Assembly: GCA_022655215.1 (NCBI GenBank)
Contig: JALCUE010000001.1
Coordinates: 1,054,001-1,118,000, forward strand
DNA length: 64,000 nt
Origin: Atopobiaceae bacterium
GTDB lineage: Bacteria > Actinomycetota > Coriobacteriia > Coriobacteriales > Atopobiaceae
Direction: 5' to 3'
In this document: positions 24,408 to 33,498 of the stretch, piece by piece
How the letters are laid out: each line of letters starts with the position of its first letter
Position numbering within the stretch: the stretch's first letter is position 1
Position numbers and translations under genes: made by a program
Notes under the pieces: model-generated
The model's input: the letters and a program-made list of their open reading frames with translations, nothing else
Databases searched by the model: none
Told to the model about the DNA's origin: nothing

Positions 24408-27400
24408 CTATACCTCCTCGTCATCACGACGATGGTGGAGCAGCACGGCCACGAGGGCCGCGACACCCAGGCACATGCCCACGATAGGCCAGAGTGGGAG
24501 CCCCGCGGTCGAGGTCTCCTCCTCGTCCACGGCAGGGTCCGCCTCGGGAGTCGCATCGGGCTCGATCTCGACGCCGCGGGTGCTGCCCGAGGAGTACCCG
24601 GCCAAGAGGGACTGCGGTGAGTCCGATGGACTCGCCTGAGCGGAGGACGTGAGACCGATCGACACGCTCGAGGCAAGCGAGGACGACGAGAGCGCGCCGC
24701 TGAGCGAAGCCGAGGTCGAACCCGATGTCGAGTCATCGGTCTTCGATCCGGACGTGGAGCCGGAGTCGGTAGAGGAATCGGGCTTCGGTGTGGGGTCGGG
24801 TTTCGGTGTGGGGTCGGGGTCGGGGTCAGGCGTGGGGTCAGGGGTCGGCGTGGGGTCAGGGGTCGGCGTGGGGTCGACGTTGGGAGCGCCGGCCTTGAGC
24901 TTGAAGAGATGGCCGGAGTCGTTCACGTAGTAGAGGTTGCCCTCCCCGTCACAGATGACGCTCGCCATGCAGAAGTTGGCGAGGTCCCCCTCGGGCGAGT
25001 AGATCGCGGAGGCGGTCGAGTCGCCCATCTTGTAGACGTAGACGCCGCCGGGCGTGGAGTTGCACGTGAAGTAGACGTATGTCCCGCTCGAGCGAACGGA
25101 GACGAGCGGCGCGCTCTTGACGTCACCGGGGAGCTTCGTGCCATCCGAGCAGGTCTCGATGACCCTCTCGACGGCGAGCGTGGAGGCGTCGAGCACGTAG
25201 AGCGCACCGCCGTACTTCATGCCGCCCCATGACGTCGGCGTCCCCGTGGCAGACGAGCCACCCACCACGATCTTGTCACCCACCAGCGTGGGCGTGCAGG
25301 TGGAGGAGGAGCCGAGCTTGGTCGAGGCCGTCTCGGACAGGGTTCCGTCCGCGGCGACCGTCACCTTGTGGATGGTGCCGGCCTTGTCCATGACGTAGAC
25401 GCACGAGCCGTCGGCCGAGGCCAGGACGGTGGAGCGGACGGCCGCAGGGAGGGCGAGGCTGGAGACGACCTCACCCGTGGTGGGATCGACCGAGGTGAGC
25501 GAGCCCGCGTCGTCGGCCACGACGGCATGGGAGCCCGCGAAGGCGCAACCGCCCCAGTAGTAACCAGAGGCGGTGTCCTCGGCGCACCAGCGCAGGGCAC
25601 CCGTGGATATGTTCACGCACACGAGATAGCCACCTGACGAGCTCGACCAACCAGCCGAGGCGGTCCCCAGATAGACATAGCCATCACGCACGGTGAGGGT
25701 CGAGAGCGACTGCTGGGCCCCGTCCGCCCCCGCCTTGAGGGGGTCTGTGAGCCAGGTGGTGGTGAGCGCATCGGCCGTGAGGGCCTGGAGACGGCCTCCG
25801 GACAGCGGCACGATCACCACACCGTCGACGTAGACCATGCGCGCGATGGAGTCGATCGAGCTCGCGAGCTTGGCCGATCGCTTGGTCTCGCCCGTGGACG
25901 CGTCCTTCACGTAGAGCTCGTCTCCCACCGCGATGTAGACGTCACCGTTCACGATGATGGGATCGCTCACGCTCGTGGACCAGTCATTCTTCTTCTTCAG
26001 CTGCGAGATCCACACCGGGGCCGTAGAGGACGTGGGCGTGGCCGTCGAGGTCACGCCAGTCTGGCCATCGCCCTTGTAGCCAGGCCACACCGAGGAGTAG
26101 TCGGGGCGCGTGGCCGACGGGTCGACGGTGATGGAGTCATCCGCCTTCGTACCCGCGCCTGATACGTACACGAGCGAGACGGTATCGCCGGCCTTGAGGT
26201 AGGTGAGGTTCGCGGGTTTGTCGGCATACTCGCCGTTGACGTAGAGGCTCCAGTAGCTCCAGGGGGCGCTGGACGAGGACGCGAGGGTCCTCCCGTCGCG
26301 CGTGATGGAGAAGGGGCACCACCCGCCCTGGGTGGAGTAGGTGCAGCCCGCCTTGTCGAGAAGGTCGCTGAGGACGTCCCACGCGCTCGTGCCAGGACTG
26401 ACGTTGACCTCGGTCAACGGGACCCAGCTCTCGGCGGAGTAGCTGTCATTGACGATCTCAGTTATGCCCTCGACCTTGGCGTTGACGGTGATGGCCTTGC
26501 CGGCGTCGGGATCGGAGGTGGCGGTCGTGCCCTTGACCGTGAGGTCGGCAGAGACGTCCTGGCCCGCGAGCATGGCGAGTTGGGCCTTGAGGGCGGGGTC
26601 GATCGACTGGTCGTCCATATAGCGCGCGTAGTAGCGGCCGTAGCGCTCGCTCACGAGGCGGGACGAGACCGTGACCTGCGTGTCATAGGTTGGCTGCGTG
26701 ACCTGAAGCGTCTCGTGGGAGACGACGTCGGGCCGCGACGACCTGAACGTACGCCATCCCGACATCGACATGGGGTCGTAGTCGTTGATGTCGGAGGCCA
26801 CGATACCCGAGTGGGCGCCTGCGGTGGTGGAGTCATAGGCCCAGGCGAGGTTGCCGTCCCCGTCGAGGTAGGCCTCCTTGAAGGCGCTCAGATCGCTCGA
26901 GACGGAGCTTGCCTGCTGATTCCCCTTGGAGATGCCCTGGAAGTAGGATGCCTTGGTCTGCTCCATGAGCGACACCTCGGAGGAGATGGCGTCATCGGCC
27001 AAGGGAGAGACGCTCAGCGAGATGGTCTTGGAGGCCGTGATCTCCGGGTTCGCCTTGCTCGTCACCGTGAGCGTGACGTCACACAGCGTGGCAGCCGAGC
27101 CAGCGAGCGGCTGGTAGACCTGGCCGGCATACCCGTTCGGCACGATGGAGTCATTCGAGGCCGAATAGGTCACCTGGTAGTACTTGCCGTCCACATCGAT
27201 GTCGCGGGTGGTGGGCAGCTGCAGGTCGCCGGTCACCGCATCGGGGTCGACCTCCGTGGTTGTGCCGAGGTAGGTGAGCTTGTCGCGATCGAGAGCCGCA
27301 TCGACCTTCTCGGAGAGGGCCGCCTTGTCAGCCGCCACCTTCTCGGGATCGGCCTTCACCGTGACGTCGAAGTCCTTGGTCGTCGTGCAGGTCTCGAGCG

Positions 27401-30400
27401 ATTCGTCCGTGCTGTCGATGTTGGCGGCGGAGAGGGTCGCGGTGAGCTTGACCGGGACGTCCTCGGACGTGCGCGTGGGCGTGCCCGCGTAGTCGGACCA
27501 ACCGTAGCCCGACACCTTGATGGAATCGGCCGAACTCTCCCATGTGACGGCAGTGCCGCTCGCGAGGTACGGCAGCTTGAGGTCCTGGGTCACCGACGTG
27601 GCCGAGTCCCCCGCCGCATAGCCTATCGACAGCGAGTCGGCCTTGGTGGTGAGAAGGGCCTTCACCTTCGACTGGTCCCAGGGGATGGAGCCCCTGAGGG
27701 AGGGCGTGTAGTCGTAGGTCTCGTCCCCACGCGAGAGCCTGAGGGTGCAGCCGACCTGACGGTATTGCACGTAGGACCAACCGGAGAACTCGCTCGGGTC
27801 GACGTAGAAGTAGGTGATGGTGCCGTTCGTGTCATCGTCCGCGCAGGACACGCCCACCGAGGCATCGGGGTCGGTGGCGCTCATGGAGGCCGCAGTGGTC
27901 GTCACCTTGACGTCGGTGACCCCGACCTTGGCAAGTGCCGCCTCGGCGTAGGCGTTCGCGTTGGTGTCCGTTCCATAGACGGGTGTGAGGCGGAACCCGC
28001 GCGCGTCGAGCCTCTTGGCGATTCCCTCGAGCGAGTTCGAGTCGACGACGGCCGAGGAGGTCACGCGGCTCACGGAGGAGTCCCCGCTCGTGGCGATGAC
28101 CTGGACGTACTTGCCCGCGGCCGAGGCCGGCAGGACGAGCGAGGAGGACGTCTCGCCCTCGAGCGTGGAGAACGGGCCGTCGGCGGAGTCTGAGACCGCC
28201 CACGCGTACGCCACGCCCTCCGCACTCGTCACGTCATCGCCGTAGGTGGTGCTGGTGAGGTTCGAGGCCTGCGCCATGGCGGAGAGCGTGTCACCGGTGA
28301 AGACGTCGCCGGAGGAGGGACTCAGCGTGACGCGGAGCAGGTCGTAGGAGCCCGCGGACATGACCTTGCGTGGCGCGGACTCGACCGTGTTCGAGATGGC
28401 CGAGGCGCTGACCTTGACGTACCTCCCCACAAGGGACGAACCGAGCGTGAGCGCCCCCGACCCGTCGACGCCGGAGGTGACCTGGGTCCATGGGCCGGAC
28501 GCGGAGTCCGACTCGTACCAGACATAGGTGACGTGGGTTCCGGTCGGGACGTCCTCCTCGGACCAGGAGCCCACGGAGTGGCGCGCCGTAGGCGTGAGGA
28601 CGTTGCCCGCCTGCGTCGACTGGCCGCTGGAGGCGAGACCCACGCTCGAGAGCTCGAGCGATCCCGCTGCCCCCACGGGACCGAGCGGGTCGACCGACTG
28701 CGAGGAACCGTAGTACGGCTTGCTCGTGCTGACCACGACGTTGGAGCTCACGGCTTGGACGCGGATGTAGCAGCCGAGCATGGACTCGCCCACCACATAG
28801 GACGACGAGTCGGGCGAACCGGGGATGTCGGTCCACGACGAGGACGACTTGGACGATGAGTACTGCCAGTGGTAGTGGACCTTGTCGGAGGAGGAGACCT
28901 TCGTGTAGGAATTGCCCTTGTAGGCGGTCGCGGTGAGCGTGTCGCCCACGTTGGTGGCGCCGACGGCGTCGTCGCTCGCGACCGTGACCTGATAGAGCGA
29001 GACGGCGCCCGCCTCCCCCACCTTGCCGGATGCACTCGAGAAGGTGGCACCATAGCCGCCGTCCGCCGCCGCGAAGACGTACTTGCCGAGGTAGGACGAG
29101 TCATCCTCAGGAATGGTGAATGACGTCCCCGTGGCACTCGCGATGGCGGTCTTGTCGCCGGATGAATAGGGGCTGTCGCTCACGTACCACGACCAGGTGA
29201 CGTTGGCGGACGCGGTGATGTCGGCATCGGAGTAGTCGGTGGCGGCGGCCGTGAGCGTGGTCCCGGGAGCGACCGTGTCGGAGGAGGAGGTCTGCTCGCC
29301 GTCAGCGGAGAGGGTGACCTTGTCGACCTTCACCGAACCGGCGGCGGCGATGGCGTTGGTCCTGCCGCTCGTCTTGTCGGAGACGCCCGCGTTCACCACG
29401 CACTGGATGTACCTGCCTTGGAGGCTGTCGTCGAGCGTGAGGGTGGAGCCGGTGGCACCGGTGATGTCCACGTACGTGCCCCTGCGGGTCTCGCAGGACT
29501 GCCACCGATAGGTGAGCTTGTCGGTGGGGATCTGCGCGTTCGTATCATCCTTGGCAAGGATGCCCAGCGTGTCTCCCACGGCCGCGTTCGCGTTGGTCGA
29601 TCCGTTCACGGTCAGGGAGGCGGTCTTGATGGCATAGGTGCCGGCCCTCCTGAAGGGGCCCACGGCTGAGTAGCTCGAGAGCTCGACCGTGTTCGCGCCG
29701 GCGGTCGCCGTCACGGAGACGTACTTGCCTGCGAGGTCATCGCCCGCGACCAGGGTGCTGCCCTGTTCGCCCTCGATGGTGGTCCAGGTGGGAGTCGTCC
29801 CATAGGAGCCGGGATCGGTGTCCGACCAGCGCCAGGTGTACGTCACGCCGCTCGTGACCTCGGTCTTGTCGTAGTAGCCAGATCCCTTGTAGGCATGTGC
29901 CTTGAGGGTGACGCCCGTCTGGGTGGAGCCGGGCGTGTCGAGGGTGACGCTGTAGAGGGCGACGCTGCCAGTGGTCGCGACCGGTCCGAGGCCGGTGATG
30001 GCGCCATTGGAGTTGGTGGGGCCTGTGAAGACCTGACCGTCCGTCGCCCCGCAGGTCACCTTGACCTTGAGGTACGACCCCGCGATCGAGGTGGCGAGCT
30101 CGTCGGTGACCTCGAGGCTCTGGGAGGTCGCTCCGGCTATGGCCGTCCAGTCTGACTCGTCCGACGACGAGGACGGGCAGGTGTACCACTGATAGCCCCA
30201 ATCGGGGGAATGGGACTCGACGTCATCGGAGTAGTAGTCATAGAGGTTCGCCCAGAGCATGTCGCCGGACGAGACGACCCCCGTGAGGCTGGAGGGGTCA
30301 TCGGCGTCCTGCGAGCTCTGGACGAGGACGTAGTCTCGCTCATCCAAGGAGGACTGGGCCGAGAGGGCCTGTTCGGTGGCGGCAGGCTCATCGTTGGCGA

Positions 30401-30779
30401 CGTCAGCGGTGGGTTCATCGGCCGTGGTGGCGGACGAGACACTCTTCGCGTCCTCGACATCTGATGGGGTCGAGGCGCTCGTCCGGGTGGACGCATCCGC
30501 ATCCTGGGACGTGGCGGGAGACGACGTCGACCTCTCGGTCGCGTCCTGCGTGGTGGCATCCGTCGAGGCCACGGCGGGCGTCGTGGGCTCGACCTCCGTG
30601 GAAGCCGCCTCGGCGACCTGAGCCGCCGCGGACGTCGCCATGGCGGTCGCGGCATCGCGCGTCTCGGCCAGCGCCGCCGTGGGCACCGACGACGCCACGA
30701 TGGCGAAGGTCGCGAACGCCGCTATGGCGCGCTGCCAGGTCGAAGGTCCCTGGGTCGTGTTCCTCTCGGACTCCCGCAT
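24408..30779 (-). CDS. Giant surface protein: Ig-like repeats, DUF4430 and PQQ-type beta-propeller
   Basis: A 2123-residue exported protein. Residues 17-38 are a signal peptide core. A Thr/Ala/Ser-rich linker runs to about 150. Seven Ig-like repeats of about 95-110 residues fill 155-910 (each ends with a GxYVxVxA strand). Two degenerate Ig-like segments lie near 1040-1250. A transcobalamin-like DUF4430 domain spans about 1426-1540 (SAWDVLSDLLDKAGCTY, YWSLYVNGEYAD, LKAGDTVSLVYV). Residues about 1586-1961 look like a PQQ-type beta-propeller. A Pro-Asp-Thr stalk and a C-terminal transmembrane segment (2093-2118) with a basic tail follow; there is no LPXTG. The ATG at 30779 has GGAGGAGAG upstream. 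It heads the B12-riboswitch operon, so cobalamin capture is the likely role. Confidence 0.85.
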   Translation of the reverse strand: MRESERNTTQGPSTWQRAIAAFATFAIVASSVPTAALAETRDAATAMATSAAAQVAEAASTEVEPTTPAVASTDATTQDATERSTSSPATSQDADASTRTSASTPSDVEDAKSVSSATTADEPTADVANDEPAATEQALSAQSSLDERDYVLVQSSQDADDPSSLTGVVSSGDMLWANLYDYYSDDVESHSPDWGYQWYTCPSSSSDESDWTAIAGATSQSLEVTDELATSIAGSYLKVKVTCGATDGQVFTGPTNSNGAITGLGPVATTGSVALYSVTLDTPGSTQTGVTLKAHAYKGSGYYDKTEVTSGVTYTWRWSDTDPGSYGTTPTWTTIEGEQGSTLVAGDDLAGKYVSVTATAGANTVELSSYSAVGPFRRAGTYAIKTASLTVNGSTNANAAVGDTLGILAKDDTNAQIPTDKLTYRWQSCETRRGTYVDITGATGSTLTLDDSLQGRYIQCVVNAGVSDKTSGRTNAIAAAGSVKVDKVTLSADGEQTSSSDTVAPGTTLTAAATDYSDADITASANVTWSWYVSDSPYSSGDKTAIASATGTSFTIPEDDSSYLGKYVFAAADGGYGATFSSASGKVGEAGAVSLYQVTVASDDAVGATNVGDTLTATAYKGNSYTKVSSSDKVHYHWQYSSSKSSSSWTDIPGSPDSSSYVVGESMLGCYIRVQAVSSNVVVSTSKPYYGSSQSVDPLGPVGAAGSLELSSVGLASSGQSTQAGNVLTPTARHSVGSWSEEDVPTGTHVTYVWYESDSASGPWTQVTSGVDGSGALTLGSSLVGRYVKVSASAISNTVESAPRKVMSAGSYDLLRVTLSPSSGDVFTGDTLSAMAQASNLTSTTYGDDVTSAEGVAYAWAVSDSADGPFSTLEGETSSSLVLPASAAGKYVQVIATSGDSSVSRVTSSAVVDSNSLEGIAKRLDARGFRLTPVYGTDTNANAYAEAALAKVGVTDVKVTTTAASMSATDPDASVGVSCADDDTNGTITYFYVDPSEFSGWSYVQYRQVGCTLRLSRGDETYDYTPSLRGSIPWDQSKVKALLTTKADSLSIGYAAGDSATSVTQDLKLPYLASGTAVTWESSADSIKVSGYGWSDYAGTPTRTSEDVPVKLTATLSAANIDSTDESLETCTTTKDFDVTVKADPEKVAADKAALSEKVDAALDRDKLTYLGTTTEVDPDAVTGDLQLPTTRDIDVDGKYYQVTYSASNDSIVPNGYAGQVYQPLAGSAATLCDVTLTVTSKANPEITASKTISLSVSPLADDAISSEVSLMEQTKASYFQGISKGNQQASSVSSDLSAFKEAYLDGDGNLAWAYDSTTAGAHSGIVASDINDYDPMSMSGWRTFRSSRPDVVSHETLQVTQPTYDTQVTVSSRLVSERYGRYYARYMDDQSIDPALKAQLAMLAGQDVSADLTVKGTTATSDPDAGKAITVNAKVEGITEIVNDSYSAESWVPLTEVNVSPGTSAWDVLSDLLDKAGCTYSTQGGWCPFSITRDGRTLASSSSAPWSYWSLYVNGEYADKPANLTYLKAGDTVSLVYVSGAGTKADDSITVDPSATRPDYSSVWPGYKGDGQTGVTSTATPTSSTAPVWISQLKKKNDWSTSVSDPIIVNGDVYIAVGDELYVKDASTGETKRSAKLASSIDSIARMVYVDGVVIVPLSGGRLQALTADALTTTWLTDPLKAGADGAQQSLSTLTVRDGYVYLGTASAGWSSSSGGYLVCVNISTGALRWCAEDTASGYYWGGCAFAGSHAVVADDAGSLTSVDPTTGEVVSSLALPAAVRSTVLASADGSCVYVMDKAGTIHKVTVAADGTLSETASTKLGSSSTCTPTLVGDKIVVGGSSATGTPTSWGGMKYGGALYVLDASTLAVERVIETCSDGTKLPGDVKSAPLVSVRSSGTYVYFTCNSTPGGVYVYKMGDSTASAIYSPEGDLANFCMASVICDGEGNLYYVNDSGHLFKLKAGAPNVDPTPTPDPTPTPDPTPDPDPDPTPKPDPTPKPDSSTDSGSTSGSKTDDSTSGSTSASLSGALSSSSLASSVSIGLTSSAQASPSDSPQSLLAGYSSGSTRGVEIEPDATPEADPAVDEEETSTAGLPLWPIVGMCLGVAALVAVLLHHRRDDEEV
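24781..24880. repeat. G-rich tandem repeat encoding the Pro-Asp-Thr stalk
   Basis: Short units around TGGGGTCGGGGTCAGGGG repeat here on the plus strand and encode the DPTP stalk on the minus strand. Four or more G-runs lie close together, so the plus strand could form a G-quadruplex, and the repeat count may vary between strains. Confidence 0.7.
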
Positions 30780-30793
30780 GTCTCTCTCCTCCC

Positions 30794-30813
30794 CCGCCCG
30801 ACCGATCGGGCGG
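30794..30813 (-). other. Leader hairpin next to the SD of the giant surface protein
   Basis: CCGCCCGA and TCGGGCGG form a perfect 8-bp stem with a 4-base loop directly before the SD GGGGAGG (30794-30788). CCTCCCC at 30840-30834 is a perfect anti-SD on its far side. No U-tract follows. The layout matches a translational expression platform for the B12 riboswitch. Confidence 0.6.
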
Positions 30814-30953
30814 TGACCGGTCCGTTGGTCTTCGGGGAGGGATGCGACCTTCGTGGCCGACAGGGAGCGGGCTCGTCGCATATGGCGGCGGGCTCGCGCG
30901 AGACGGCTACATCGGAAGGGCATCTCCATCGCCAGAGACGGCAGGACCTTGTG

Positions 30954-31174
30954 GAGGGCAGGCAGGTCTCCTGACTTATGACAGAATCAGAAAGACTCCG
31001 GCGGGACCCTTCTCGGACACGCTGCGGCACGACCGTCTCGAGGGCGGTCGCGACATGCGCGTCCAATGGGTGTGCTCCCGCGTTTCCTCAAACACAGTAG
31101 TGGCGGCTGTTCCGGATTTGAACCGGATTCCCTTTTGATCTACTAGGCTTCGCAGCTGTTCAAACCGTGCCCTC
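30954..31174 (-). promoter_or_regulatory. Cobalamin (B12) riboswitch
   Basis: On the minus strand the core is clear: CAAAAGGGAATCCGG, then CAAATCCGGAACAGCCGCCAC and TACTGTG, and at the 3' end GTCAGGAGACCTGCC. The P1 stem can be drawn from GAGGGCA (31174-31168) and TGCCCTC (30960-30954). Cobalamin binding normally represses. It precedes the giant surface protein by 174 bases. The stretch 30780-31254 holds this riboswitch, its promoter and the SD hairpin, with no gene. Confidence 0.96.
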
Positions 31175-31203
31175 TGGTAACGATGGGTATTCAGTTACGT
31201 TTG

Positions 31204-31212
31204 AGTCTAACA
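31204..31212 (-). promoter_or_regulatory. Extended -10 promoter of the B12 operon
   Basis: TGTTAGACT on the minus strand (TGn plus TAGACT). The transcript would start near 31197, about 20 bases before the aptamer P1 stem. Confidence 0.55.
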
Positions 31213-31254
31213 TGCGAGGCATGCTCCGACGGCCACGATGACGAGGAGGCGGAC

Positions 31255-32001
31255 ATGGCCGACCTGCTCTGGGCGAACGAGTCGAACGTCGCGTCTGGCT
31301 CCGGGTTCCGCATGTTCGGACCGGAGCACGTGGCCTGGCTCCTCGCCATAGTGATCGGGATCGCCGTCGTGAGACGCATGTTCCTCTCGTCCGGGCGTCA
31401 TCGTCAGGACATCATCCTGCGTGCCATCGCCGTGACGGTCGTCGCAAGCGAGGCGGCCCGGGACGTCGTGCTCGCCGGTCAGGGCGTCTTCGGCGTCGGC
31501 TACCTGCCGCTCCACCTCTGCAGTCTGTCGATGTTCGTCTATCTGTTCGACGCCTTCGCACCCGCGGGCAGGCTCAGGTCAGCGCTCGAGGAGGTCTCGA
31601 TCGTCCTCCTGCTGCCTGGCTCTGTCTCCGCGCTCCTGTTCCCCAACTGGTGCGCGCTGCCCCTCGTGAACTTCATCACCATCCACAGCTTCCTCAGTCA
31701 CGCCGCACTCACGTGCTATCCCCTGCTGCTGCTCTGGGGCGGGAGATGTCGGCCGTCCGTGAGGCACTTCTGGATGCCGGTCGCCTTCCTCGCCGTGGTG
31801 ACCCCACCCATCGCGGCCTTCGACGCCGCATTCGGGTGTGACTTCCTGTTCGTGGCCTGGCCCCTCGCCGACTCGCCCCTCATGTGGATCGCTGACGTCA
31901 TGGGCCAGTGGTGGCGGCTCGGATACGCGCTCCTGGTGGCAGGGGTCATCGCCATCACATACGGCCTTGTCATGCTATGGGAGAGACGCCATCCGGCGTG
32001 A
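31255..32001 (+). CDS. YwaF-like integral membrane protein (TIGR02206 type)
   Basis: A 248-residue protein with about seven transmembrane segments. FRMFGPEHVAWLLAIVIGI, LPLHLCSLSMFV and NFITIHSFLSHAAL match the conserved YwaF/TIGR02206 membrane family, whose function is unknown. GAGGAGG lies upstream of the ATG at 31255; the frame opens earlier at 31183 inside the riboswitch promoter region. It is divergent from the B12 operon and converges on lgt. Confidence 0.82.
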   Translation: MADLLWANESNVASGSGFRMFGPEHVAWLLAIVIGIAVVRRMFLSSGRHRQDIILRAIAVTVVASEAARDVVLAGQGVFGVGYLPLHLCSLSMFVYLFDAFAPAGRLRSALEEVSIVLLLPGSVSALLFPNWCALPLVNFITIHSFLSHAALTCYPLLLLWGGRCRPSVRHFWMPVAFLAVVTPPIAAFDAAFGCDFLFVAWPLADSPLMWIADVMGQWWRLGYALLVAGVIAITYGLVMLWERRHPA

Positions 32002-32014
32002 GGGGGCGGACCGC

Positions 32015-32890
32015 TCAGCGGTCGGTGTCGTCGCCCTCGTCATCGAGGTCGCGGACGACGGCGTCCTTGATCGGCGCGTCCAGATGCCCCACCTGAGGCC
32101 TGCCCAATCGATGGGCCAGCACGAGGATGACGATGCCCGCGATGACGAGCGGCAGGCTCAGCACCTGACCCATGGTGATGGGACCCCAGAGGTAGCCGAG
32201 CTGGGCGTCGGGCACGCGGACGAACTCGATGAGGATGCGGAAGATGCCGTAGAGCATGAGGAACGTCCCGAAGAAGGTCCCCTGGGGACGCGCCGGTCTT
32301 CTCCGCGACAAGGCGTAGAGGACGATGAACATCAGGAGCCCCTCGAGGAGGGCCTCGTAGAGCTGGGAGGGATGTCGGGGTATGCCGCCGCCGCTCTCGA
32401 AGCACACGGCCCACGGGAGGTCGCAGGGCTTGCCCCAGAGCTCGCCGTTCACGAAGTTCGCGCAGCGTACGAAGAAGATGCCGGGGCACGCCGCGATGAC
32501 GCCGAGGTCACATATGGTGGGTATCGAGACATGGCAGGTCCGACACGCGATCGAGCCTCCCACGATGGCGCCCACGAGCCCGCCGTGGAAGCTCATGCCT
32601 CCCTCATAGGTGGCGAAGATCTCGAGGGGATGCGCGAGATAGTACCCGGCCCCGTAGAAGAGCACGTATCCCAGGCGGGCACCGATGATGACGCCGAAGG
32701 CGATCCCGATGAGGATGGTCATGAGGTCGTCGACGGTGACGTCCAGGCGCCAGCGCCTGGACACGCGCCAGAGGACGAACCCGCCCACTATGAAACCGGC
32801 GAGATAGCCTATGCCGTACCACCTGACCACGAAAGGTCCGATGGTGAAGGCGATGGGACTGAGGGACTGGTAGAGGTCATTGAGCCACAT
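32015..32890 (-). CDS. lgt: Prolipoprotein diacylglyceryl transferase
   Basis: A 291-residue polytopic enzyme that transfers diacylglycerol from phosphatidylglycerol to the lipobox Cys of prolipoproteins. Key motifs are YEGGMSFHGGLVGAIVGG and FFVRCANFVNGELWGKP, containing the conserved Arg and Asn-Glu. The start MWLNDLYQSL has AAGGGA about 11 bases upstream. It follows dcd by 7 bases. The Tat/Sec lipoproteins in this window (7668, 10079) would be substrates. Confidence 0.95.
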   Translation of the reverse strand: MWLNDLYQSLSPIAFTIGPFVVRWYGIGYLAGFIVGGFVLWRVSRRWRLDVTVDDLMTILIGIAFGVIIGARLGYVLFYGAGYYLAHPLEIFATYEGGMSFHGGLVGAIVGGSIACRTCHVSIPTICDLGVIAACPGIFFVRCANFVNGELWGKPCDLPWAVCFESGGGIPRHPSQLYEALLEGLLMFIVLYALSRRRPARPQGTFFGTFLMLYGIFRILIEFVRVPDAQLGYLWGPITMGQVLSLPLVIAGIVILVLAHRLGRPQVGHLDAPIKDAVVRDLDDEGDDTDR

Positions 32891-32897
32891 GCGGCGG

Positions 32898-33455
32898 CTA
32901 TCCCTTGAGGACCTGGGCCGGCGCGGCGCCGTGCTGACGCTGGTAGTGGCTGCCAAGCTCGGCGCATCCGTAGGGGCGCTCGACCGGGCTGCTCATGCGC
33001 TCGAATGACATCTGGCCGATGCGCATGCCGGGATGCAGCACGATGGGCAGCGTCGCCACGTTCGAGAGCTCGAGCGTGAGCTCGCCGTCCCAACCGGGAT
33101 CGACGTAGCCGGCCGTGGAGTGGATCATGAGGCCGAGACGACCCAGGGTCGACTTGCCCTCGAGCTTGCCGAGGACGTCATCGGGGATGACGATGCGCTC
33201 GAGGGTGGTTCCCAGCACGAACTGGCCGGGATGCAGAACGAACGTGCCACCATCGGTGACGTCGACGCTCCTCGTGAGGTCGGGCTGGGCCATCGTGGGA
33301 TCGATGTAGGCGTGCTCGGAGTTCTGGAACACGCGGAAGTTCGAGCCGAGACGGACGTCCACCGAGGCAGGCTGGATGTTCTCGGCCACGAGCGGCTCTA
33401 TGACGAGCCGGCCCGAAGAGATCTCGACCTTTATGTCACGGTCTGAGAGGACCAT
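32898..33455 (-). CDS. dcd: dCTP deaminase
   Basis: A 185-residue trimeric nucleotide enzyme. MVLSDRDIK at the start, SVDVRLGSNFRVF, EGKSTLGRLGL and HSTAGYVDPGWDGELTLELSN are the family motifs, with the catalytic Glu in the TLELSN segment. It makes dUTP from dCTP. Actinobacterial relatives can go straight to dUMP (bifunctional DCD-DUT), and I cannot tell which applies here. GGAGG lies 6 bases before the ATG. Confidence 0.95.
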   Translation of the reverse strand: MVLSDRDIKVEISSGRLVIEPLVAENIQPASVDVRLGSNFRVFQNSEHAYIDPTMAQPDLTRSVDVTDGGTFVLHPGQFVLGTTLERIVIPDDVLGKLEGKSTLGRLGLMIHSTAGYVDPGWDGELTLELSNVATLPIVLHPGMRIGQMSFERMSSPVERPYGCAELGSHYQRQHGAAPAQVLKG

Positions 33456-33498
33456 GTCGCACCTCCAGTGCGGACGCGGATCGAAGGGGAGGGTTTCC

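Noticed and set aside
24425-24500. Sortase (LPXTG) anchor on the giant surface protein
   Set aside because: LPLWP before the last helix is not LPXTG and sits inside the membrane segment; it is better read as a plain transmembrane anchor.
31105-31135. T-arm-like GGTTCAAATCC suggesting a tRNA gene
   Set aside because: It is the conserved core of the B12 riboswitch; no acceptor or anticodon arm is present.
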